Assembly: GCA_050176585.1 (NCBI GenBank)
Contig: JBFXHX010000042.1
Span: 1 to 30,546, forward strand
Source of the DNA: CAYYWP01 sp050176585
Lineage (GTDB): Bacteria; Desulfobacterota; Binatia; HRBIN30; CADEER01
Direction of reading: 5' to 3'
DNA length: 30,546 bases
The notes beneath the pieces were generated by a model. The model was not told the origin of the DNA. It was given only the letters and a program-made list of their open reading frames with translations, and ran no database searches. Positions 25,042 to 30,546 of the stretch are shown here, one piece after another. Position numbers and translations under genes: made by a program. Position 1 is the first letter of the stretch; each line of letters starts with the position of its first letter.

Positions 25042-25179
25042 CAGCCTATCCCTGATCTCTGCATCTGCGAAACCGCACAGCAGGACCGCCAGCTCAGCGG
25101 TATCTCAACGTCAGCCCGTCTAACTCCTCCTCGTACCGAACCGGCGGGGAATTGAAGGACGAACAATTAAGTTGGCGCG

Positions 25180-25209
25180 TGCTTAGCGCAGCGCACCGCG
25201 CGAGGTCAA
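25180..25209 (-). promoter_or_regulatory. Weak candidate promoter for the actA operon
   Basis: On the minus strand TTGACC (25209-25204) and TAAGCA (25185-25180) are 18 bases apart. The -35 is good but the -10 is poor. It lies about 140 bases upstream of actA in the divergent gap 25042-25286. I saw no better candidate. The operon may use another sigma factor or an activator. Confidence 0.25.
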
Positions 25210-25210
25210 G

Positions 25211-25239
25211 TTGCGACGCGACCATTTCGACCCTATCTA
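25211..25239 (+). promoter_or_regulatory. Sigma70-like promoter for the small membrane protein-sco pair
   Basis: TTGCGA (25211-25216) and TATCTA (25234-25239) are 17 bases apart, followed about 48 bases later by the ATG at 25287. The -35 region abuts the candidate -35 on the opposite strand, so the divergent operons may share a control region. Confidence 0.45.
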
Positions 25240-25286
25240 GACACCGCGCCCGAAATCTGCCGTGCGAGTTCGACAGAGGGACGCCG

Positions 25287-25562
25287 ATGAGCGATGCATG
25301 CCCGCAGTCGATGACCGAAGCCGAGTCGGCGTTCGCGGCGCGCGCGGTACGCCGCAAGGGCGTGTTTCGCACGTTGACCGGCGTGAACCTCGCCGCCGCA
25401 GCCGTGCTCGCGGTGTTCTACGCGTATCAGAGCTTTGCCGACCCGCGATTCGCACTCGCCCCGCACGCGGTGATAGTCCTCCTGATCTTGCTGAACGCGC
25501 GGCAGAACCTGCGGCAGTACCGCTACGCGACCATTCTGCAGAAGCTCATGCGCGGGGGATGA
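25287..25562 (+). CDS. Small two-helix membrane protein upstream of sco
   Basis: A 91-residue protein. A polar N-terminus with acidic and basic residues is followed by two hydrophobic helices (about residues 30-50 and 55-73) and a basic, Gln/Arg-rich tail (N-L-R-Q-Y-R-Y). AGAGGG lies six bases before the ATG. Its stop overlaps the sco start, so the two are likely co-translated. I do not recognise the family. Co-occurrence with Sco and divergence from actA suggest a link to respiratory-complex assembly. Confidence 0.72.
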   Translation: MSDACPQSMTEAESAFAARAVRRKGVFRTLTGVNLAAAAVLAVFYAYQSFADPRFALAPHAVIVLLILLNARQNLRQYRYATILQKLMRGG

Positions 25563-26182
25563 GATGGCTGCTGCGCCATCCGTACCTGTGCGCCCTGGTG
25601 TTGGGGTGCGCAGCGATGACGTCGATCCGCCCGCTCTTACGCCGCGATCCCGCGCCGCCTCCGGAGCTTCGCGCGGTGCCGCGGTTCGAGCTGGTGACCA
25701 CCGACGGGCGGGCGTTCGGCAGCGACGACTTGCGCGGGCACGTCTACGTCGTGAACTTCTTCTTCACGCGCTGCGCAACGATCTGCCCGGCGCTCATGCG
25801 GGCCATGGCGGCGCTACAGGAACGGTTCCGCGAAGCGGGAATAGACTCGATCCGCCTCGTCAGCATCACCGCCGACCCGGTGTACGACACCCCCGAGCGC
25901 CTGCGCGTGGCGCAGGCGGCGTACGGCGTCGATCCCAGCCGTTGGGTCCTCCTGAGCGGCGCGCCGGCGGCGATCCATTCTGTTGCGGTGAACGGTTTCG
26001 AGGTTCCGCTCGGTGACCCCGCCGTAATCGCCGACGGCGCCTTCGACCTCCCCCATGCCGACCAGCTCATGCTGGTCGACGCGAAAGGCACCCTGCGCGG
26101 CTATTATCGCAGCGATGCGGACGGGTTGGATGAGATCTTCTGGCGCGCGCGCCACGTCCTGCGGGAAGCTGGCGGGCGCTAG
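25559..26182 (+). CDS. SCO1/SenC-family copper chaperone for CuA assembly
   Basis: A 207-residue protein with an N-terminal membrane anchor (about residues 7-20) and a periplasmic thioredoxin-like domain. The copper-binding C-x3-C is Cys72/Cys76 (F-T-R-C-A-T-I-C-P) and the third ligand is His166 in F-D-L-P-H-A-D-Q. The F-F-F-T and S-I-T-A-D-P strands are standard. Sco proteins load or reduce the CuA site of subunit II, here presumably the coxB product encoded 17 kb away. The ATG at 25559 overlaps the preceding stop. The 91-base convergent gap that follows (26183-26273) contains no terminator I could identify. Confidence 0.9.
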   Translation: MRWLLRHPYLCALVLGCAAMTSIRPLLRRDPAPPPELRAVPRFELVTTDGRAFGSDDLRGHVYVVNFFFTRCATICPALMRAMAALQERFREAGIDSIRLVSITADPVYDTPERLRVAQAAYGVDPSRWVLLSGAPAAIHSVAVNGFEVPLGDPAVIADGAFDLPHADQLMLVDAKGTLRGYYRSDADGLDEIFWRARHVLREAGGR

Positions 26183-26273
26183 CGCGGTGCTGGCCGACGG
26201 CGTGGCGCGCGCCGTTCTGCTCCGCACGTCGGCGCGCGCGTACCGCGTGGGCGAGCGGTGATGAGCATCCGGC

Positions 26274-27131
26274 TCAATCGCGCCGCGCAGTGCCTGCCTT
26301 GAGCGCGTGCCACGCGGTCGCGGCGATGATTACGGCCCCGCCCACTAGCGCCGGCCAACCCGGCCGTTCGCCGTGGATCATCCATGCCCAGATCGGGTTC
26401 AGGATCGGCTCGATCAGCATGAACAAGGCCCCTTCGAGTGCGGTGAGGCGCTGAAGGCCGACGGCGACGAAGAAATAGGGAATGGTGATCTGGCAGGTGC
26501 CGAGAAACGCGATGACCGCGGCGTCGGCCGGGCTGAAGCGGTCGACCGGCAGCGCCATCGGCAGCACGCAGGCGAAGACGAGCAGGTTTCCCGTGATGAG
26601 CACGGCGTGCTGGCTGCCGGCGTCGCGGCCGAGCCAGCGCAAGCCGATGACCGTCAAGGCCCACGCCAGCGCCGCCACGCAGGCAATAGCGTTCCCGCGC
26701 GCCGGATCCGGTGCGCTCGCCAGCGACGGCTGATCGGCGGCGAAGACGAGCACCAGCCCGAGCGCCATCGCGGCCATCACGCCCAGATCGCGTCGGGTGA
26801 CGTGCTCGCGCAGGAGCCAGGGACTCAGCAAGAGGATGTAGAACGGCGCGGCGGACTGCAGAAAGATCGCGTTTGCCGCGGTGGTCAGCTTGGTGCTGAA
26901 GACGAACAGCACCATGGTCGCCGCCAGCGCCGCGCCCACCAGCCAAACGCGGCCATCCAACGCGCGCAACGGCGGACGCACCACCGCGCACAGGACGAGC
27001 GCTGCGATACCCGAGCGGAAGCTCGCCACCTGCCACGGCGTCAGCGCGGCGAGCTTCACCGCCGCGCCACCGGTCGAGAACAAGGCTGCCGCGGCGAGCA
27101 TGGACAGGCGGGCGCGCACGAGCGGCGTCAT
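26274..27131 (-). CDS. EamA/DMT-superfamily permease
   Basis: A 285-residue inner-membrane protein with about ten hydrophobic helices arranged as two EamA repeats. The first (about residues 7-133) has F-S-T-G-G-A-A-V-K and W-Q-V-A-S-F-R motifs. The second (about 147-280) ends with E-P-I-L-N-P-I-W-A-W and G-G-A-V-I-I-A-A. The family exports amino acids, nucleotides or other metabolites, and the substrate cannot be deduced. It stands alone on the minus strand with a 130-base gap to lhgO, in which I see no clear signal. Confidence 0.9.
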   Translation of the reverse strand: MTPLVRARLSMLAAAALFSTGGAAVKLAALTPWQVASFRSGIAALVLCAVVRPPLRALDGRVWLVGAALAATMVLFVFSTKLTTAANAIFLQSAAPFYILLLSPWLLREHVTRRDLGVMAAMALGLVLVFAADQPSLASAPDPARGNAIACVAALAWALTVIGLRWLGRDAGSQHAVLITGNLLVFACVLPMALPVDRFSPADAAVIAFLGTCQITIPYFFVAVGLQRLTALEGALFMLIEPILNPIWAWMIHGERPGWPALVGGAVIIAATAWHALKAGTARRD

Positions 27132-27261
27132 GGCGGAATCGGCGGGAGCGCTAGAAGGTCAGGGCTAGGCGCGGTTTACCGGTGAGCGGCGGCGATCCGA
27201 AGTTCCTCCGGCACTAATCTGCATCGGCGACCGGCCGCTGGTCCGCACCGCTCGTCGCGCC

Positions 27262-28482
27262 TCAGCCGCGCCCGTCGATGCCGAAATGCCGGCGGGCCAC
27301 GGAGGCGATCGCGCGGCCGATCGGCAGCGAGGCGGTGGCGGCCGGCGACGGCGCGTTCAGTACATGCACGACGCCGCCCAGGAACTCGATCGAGAAGTCG
27401 TCGACGAGAGCGCCGTGCGGATCAATGGCCTGGGCGCGCACGCCGGCGCCAGCGGGCCGCAGATCGTCCATGCGCAGATCGGGCAGCAGGCGCTGCAGCG
27501 CGCGCACGAAAGCCGCTTTGCTGAACGAGCGATAAAACTCCCCCACTCCCGTCCGCCAGTACTTGCGCGCCAGGCGCCAGAAGCCCCCGTAACCCAGCGT
27601 TTGCCAGGCTTCGCGCGCGTCGAAGTCGGTTTTCCCATAGCCCTCGCGCCTGAAGCTCAGTACCGCGTTCGGTCCCGCTTCGACGCCGCCGCGGATCATG
27701 CGGGTGAAATGCACGCCGAGAAATGGAAACGCGGGTTCCGGAACCGGATAGATCAGCGCTTTGACCAGGTGCGCCCGGCTCGGAGTGAGCTCGTAGTACT
27801 CGCCCCGGAACGGCACGATGCGCACCGGCGGCACGTGACCGGTCAGCCGCGCCACGAGGTCGGAATGCAGCCCCGCGCAGTTCACCACGTACGGCGTGCG
27901 CTCCACCCCGGCCGTGGTCTTGACGATCCACTCGGAGCCTTCGCGCAGCAGCCCGACCACCCGCGTACCGGTGCGCACCTCGCCACCGGCTTCGCGGACC
28001 AGGGCGGCGTAACGCTCGGCCACGGCCGTGTAGTCGATGATACCGGTCGAGGCGACCGCCAGCGCGCGCAGCCCCGCGGCGTGCGGCTCGATCTCGCGCA
28101 GTCGCTCCGGGCCGATCATCTCGAGCCCGGGCGTGCCGTTGGCCGTCCCCCGCCGGTGCAGCTCGTCGAGGCGCGCGAGCTCGTCGGCACGGGTCGCCAC
28201 CACCACCTTTCCACAGATCTCGTGGGGGATGCCGTGCGCCTTCGCAAACGCCACCATCTCGCGCGCGCCCTCCACTGTGAATCGGGCTTTCAGTGAGCCG
28301 GGCTTATAGTAGATGCCGGAGTGGATGACGCCGCTGTTGTGGCCCGTCTGGTGTCCGGCCACCGCCGCTTCTTTCTCCAGGACGACCGGGCGCAGCGGCG
28401 CGCTGTGCTCGAGGAGGGCCTTGGCCGTTGCGAGCCCGACGATGCCGCCGCCGACGATCACCACCTTTCGCTCGGAGGGCAT
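27262..28482 (-). CDS. lhgO: L-2-hydroxyglutarate oxidase/dehydrogenase (FAD)
   Basis: A 406-residue flavoprotein of the DAO/GlpD fold matching LhgO. It has the FAD dinucleotide-binding G-G-G-I-V-G at 11-16, V-L-E-K-E at 34-38, and the family's H-Q-T-G-H-N-S-G-V-I-H-S-G-I-Y-Y motif near residues 44-59. The substrate-side G-I-I-D-Y segment is also present. LhgO oxidises L-2-hydroxyglutarate to 2-oxoglutarate and passes electrons to the membrane quinone pool, which the ACIII encoded nearby would reoxidise. The length matches the family. It follows the aldose epimerase gene by 90 bases. Confidence 0.92.
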   Translation of the reverse strand: MPSERKVVIVGGGIVGLATAKALLEHSAPLRPVVLEKEAAVAGHQTGHNSGVIHSGIYYKPGSLKARFTVEGAREMVAFAKAHGIPHEICGKVVVATRADELARLDELHRRGTANGTPGLEMIGPERLREIEPHAAGLRALAVASTGIIDYTAVAERYAALVREAGGEVRTGTRVVGLLREGSEWIVKTTAGVERTPYVVNCAGLHSDLVARLTGHVPPVRIVPFRGEYYELTPSRAHLVKALIYPVPEPAFPFLGVHFTRMIRGGVEAGPNAVLSFRREGYGKTDFDAREAWQTLGYGGFWRLARKYWRTGVGEFYRSFSKAAFVRALQRLLPDLRMDDLRPAGAGVRAQAIDPHGALVDDFSIEFLGGVVHVLNAPSPAATASLPIGRAIASVARRHFGIDGRG

Positions 28483-28550
28483 CGGCGGACCATACGCGAA
28501 GCGGACAGCCTCTCCAAACCGGTGCCGATCCGCGCCGTGATCAAAGGCGC

Positions 28551-28579
28551 GCGGTCACTCCCGCAGCGGCGGTCACTCC
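28551..28579. repeat. Short direct repeat across the epimerase stop
   Basis: GCGGTCACTCC occurs at 28551-28561 and again at 28569-28579, an 18-base period. The second copy contains the stop codon of the epimerase gene, and the first gives a duplicate of it just downstream. It is probably a local slippage duplication. Confidence 0.45.
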
Positions 28580-29520
28580 ACCGTGATGCTGAAGCGTGCC
28601 GTGAATGCGCTGCCGGGGGGAACCAACCGCAGGCCCGCGCCGCTGATGAGCGCGTTCGTCGGCGCGGTCATCGGCTCGAAACAGATCAGCGCCTCCCCAG
28701 GCGGGGCGAAGATCTGGGCGCACGGGTACCCCTCTTCGAAGACGACGGTGATGCGGCGGCCACCGCCGGCCAGCGCGAACCGCGCGGGGCAATCCAGACC
28801 TGGAAACAGGTCGTCGAAGGTGCGCGCGCCCAGCGGACCGGCCTGGATGGAGAATGGCTCGGTCGCACCGGTCGGGATGCCGAATTCGTCCAGGCGCGCG
28901 CGCCGCCGCACGGGCGCTTCGATCCGCCATGCGGCGCGCTCCACACCCGGGAGCTGCAGGTAGGGGTGGAAGCCGAACGAGATCGGCACTGCGACATCGC
29001 CGCTCGGCGACAGCGTGCTGGAGAGGGTGAGCGTCGCAGCGCGCAGGGAGACCGCGAGCTCGAGCCGGTGTGGAAATGGGAAGGCGGCGAGGAGGTCGGC
29101 GTCGGCGCCGAAGTCCAGTCGAGCGACCAGGCGGGTCCCGTCCGCATCGGCGGCGCACGCGATTACCTCCCATCCGGGGTAGGCGGCGAGCAGCCCGTGC
29201 ATCGGGTGCCCATGCGCATCGCGGTGCAGCCGCGGCGCGCTGGAAGAGAGCGCAACCCGTGTGCCCGCCGCCGTGTACTCGAAACCGCTCAGCCGATTGG
29301 CCCACGGATGCAGGAGCGGAATTCCCATCGTGGAGCCCGCCGCCGCATACTGCGCAAGGCCGCGGCGCTGCGCGAGCAGCTCGGCGCCGCGGTGCCGCAA
29401 CGAACAGCCGATCATGCCGAGGGACGGCGCGAAGGCCGCGTGCAGATCGGCTGCGTGGCTCGAGAGCAGCACGGTGCCAAAGCCCTCCGCCGATCCAGCG
29501 GTAGCCGAGTACGACGGCAT
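28573..29520 (-). CDS. Aldose 1-epimerase family protein
   Basis: A 315-residue cytoplasmic protein of the galactose mutarotase-like fold. The catalytic acid and base are visible: His185 in F-G-F-H-P-Y and Glu282 in C-F-E-P-M-T-A-P-T-N-A. H-P-W-A-N-R-L and H-P-M-H-G (near residue 108) are the other active-site blocks. Such enzymes interconvert alpha and beta anomers of hexoses or, in the YeaD group, hexose 6-phosphates. The adjacent glucose-6-phosphate dehydrogenase gene, 37 bases upstream, makes the 6-phosphate option plausible. Confidence 0.9.
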   Translation of the reverse strand: MPSYSATAGSAEGFGTVLLSSHAADLHAAFAPSLGMIGCSLRHRGAELLAQRRGLAQYAAAGSTMGIPLLHPWANRLSGFEYTAAGTRVALSSSAPRLHRDAHGHPMHGLLAAYPGWEVIACAADADGTRLVARLDFGADADLLAAFPFPHRLELAVSLRAATLTLSSTLSPSGDVAVPISFGFHPYLQLPGVERAAWRIEAPVRRRARLDEFGIPTGATEPFSIQAGPLGARTFDDLFPGLDCPARFALAGGGRRITVVFEEGYPCAQIFAPPGEALICFEPMTAPTNALISGAGLRLVPPGSAFTARFSITVE

Positions 29521-29557
29521 GGATTTCGAGCTGTGGCCGGACGGTGCGCGCGCCCCT

Positions 29558-30546
29558 TCAGCGCGTCTGGAAGACCTTGGGCTCGATCCAGAGCCGTCCG
29601 TCGCGCGCCAGCAATTGACCGGAGGCCTCGGGGCCCCAACTGCCGGCCGGGTAGATTGGGAGCGTCGCGCCCTGATGATCCCAGTACTCGATGATCGGCA
29701 TCACGACCTTCCACGCTTCTTCGACCTGGTCGCCGCGCATGAAGAGCGTGGCATCGCCGACCATGACGTCCAGCAGCAGCGTCTCGTACGCCTCCGGGGT
29801 CGGCTCGTTGAACTCGCTGTACGAGAAGCGCGTTTCCACCGTCGCCAGGCGCATCGTCGGGCCCGGGTACTTGGCCTGAAAGCGCTCCACGATCGCCTGC
29901 TCGGGTTGGATCTGCAGGTACAACCGGTTCGGCTCGATGTCGCCCACTTGCTCGGGCGGGAAGGCGAGGTGCGGAACGGGGCGGAACTGGATGCAGATCT
30001 CCGATGCCTGTCCGGGCAGTCGCTTCCCCGTGCGCAGGTAGAAGGGCACGTCCTGCCAGCGCCAGTTGTCGATATACAGCTTGAGCGCGACGAAGGTCTC
30101 CGTGGCCGATTTCGGATCAACCCCGGACTCCTCGCGGTAGCCCGGCACGCGCTCGCCGGCGACGATGCCGCCGCCGTACTGGCCGCGCACGACCATCCTG
30201 GCTATCTCCTCACGCTCCATGCGGCGCACCGCCCGGAGCACGTCGACTTTCTTGTTGCGCAGCTCGTCGGCCGCGAACGACACCGGCGCCTCCATTGCGA
30301 CCAGGCAGAGCAACTGCAGGAGGTGGTTCTGGATCATGTCCCGGAGGGCTCCGGAGTGCTCGTAATAGCCGCCGCGCTGCTCGACGCCGACCTCCTCGGC
30401 GACGGTAATCTGTACGGAATCGATGTAGCGGCGATTCCAGAGCGGTTCCTGGACGCCGTTGGCGAAACGGAACGCAAGCAGGTTCTGCACGGTTTCTTTT
30501 CCGTGGTAGTGGTCGTTGCGGTAGAGCTGGCGCTCGGCGAAGATCT
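29558..30546 (-). CDS. zwf: Glucose-6-phosphate dehydrogenase, 5' end off the window
   Basis: The C-terminal 328 residues of glucose-6-phosphate dehydrogenase, entering from the right edge. The visible part begins I-F-A-E-R-Q-L-Y-R and then gives the substrate-binding motif as D-H-Y-H-G-K-E, where Leu is usual at the second His. W-N-R-R-Y-I-D-S-V-Q-I-T and the R-T-G-K-R-L-P strand follow as expected. The enzyme oxidises glucose 6-phosphate to 6-phosphogluconolactone with NADP+ or NAD+. The cofactor-binding N-terminal half lies outside the window, so cofactor choice cannot be judged. It lies at the head of a minus-strand run with aldose epimerase and lhgO. Confidence 0.95.
   Translation of the reverse strand, partial: IFAERQLYRNDHYHGKETVQNLLAFRFANGVQEPLWNRRYIDSVQITVAEEVGVEQRGGYYEHSGALRDMIQNHLLQLLCLVAMEAPVSFAADELRNKKVDVLRAVRRMEREEIARMVVRGQYGGGIVAGERVPGYREESGVDPKSATETFVALKLYIDNWRWQDVPFYLRTGKRLPGQASEICIQFRPVPHLAFPPEQVGDIEPNRLYLQIQPEQAIVERFQAKYPGPTMRLATVETRFSYSEFNEPTPEAYETLLLDVMVGDATLFMRGDQVEEAWKVVMPIIEYWDHQGATLPIYPAGSWGPEASGQLLARDGRLWIEPKVFQTR

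Noticed and set aside
25094..25372. Minus-strand frame across the actA-sco divergent gap
   Set aside because: It overlaps the two-helix membrane protein gene on the plus strand, which has a ribosome binding site and is coupled to sco. The antisense product has no recognisable features.
26183..26273. GC-rich self-complementary stretch (GGCGCGCGCC) as a terminator between convergent genes
   Set aside because: The stem is short, without a proper loop or a T-run, and such runs are frequent in this GC-rich DNA.

Overview
The window is a GC-rich stretch (roughly two thirds G+C by eye) of a bacterial chromosome. It is coding almost throughout. The genes belong to an aerobic or facultative Gram-negative-type respirer with many exported c-type cytochromes, lipoproteins and a Tat substrate. 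The combination of alternative complex III (ACIII), a CydA-like protein, and universal-stress and radical SAM proteins carrying PCP_red domains suggests an uncultured soil or sediment lineage such as Binatota or Methylomirabilota/Rokubacteria. That assignment is inference and was not tested.

Layout. 1-1244 (minus): a truncated lipoprotein gene and a HAD hydrolase gene. 1448-9568 (plus): a respiratory operon actC-actD-actF, an exported cupredoxin, and an aa3-type oxidase (coxA, coxC, coxD, two small membrane proteins, coxB). A sigma70-like promoter precedes it. 9565-10370 (minus): a class III nucleotidyl cyclase pseudogene broken by at least five frameshifts. 10398-13828 (minus): GNAT acetyltransferase, Mrp/NBP35 ATPase, zinc-ribbon/PCP_red protein, and a NirJ/Ahb-like radical SAM enzyme with a PCP_red tail. 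13928-25041 (minus, read from the right): actA-actB-actE, a CydA-like membrane protein, three c-type cytochromes (one fused to an ethylbenzene-dehydrogenase-type haem domain), then a tandem universal stress protein with PCP_red repeats. 25287-26182 (plus): a small membrane protein and a Sco copper chaperone. 26274-30546 (minus): EamA transporter, L-2-hydroxyglutarate oxidase, aldose 1-epimerase, and a truncated glucose-6-phosphate dehydrogenase.

How it fits together. ACIII takes electrons from quinol and passes them to periplasmic carriers. Here its six subunits lie in two converging operons: the exposed redox arm (ActA, ActB, ActE) with the CydA-like/cytochrome c set, and the membrane arm (ActC, ActD, ActF) with the aa3 oxidase. 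Sco and the cupredoxin fit copper delivery and electron transfer to the CuA oxidase. The central GNAT-Mrp-PCP_red-radical SAM block and the usp gene share PCP_red domains with one another. They look like an accessory, possibly cofactor-related, module for the neighbouring CydA-like/ACIII operon. That module, together with the CydB-less CydA-like complex, is the best candidate here for an undescribed system.
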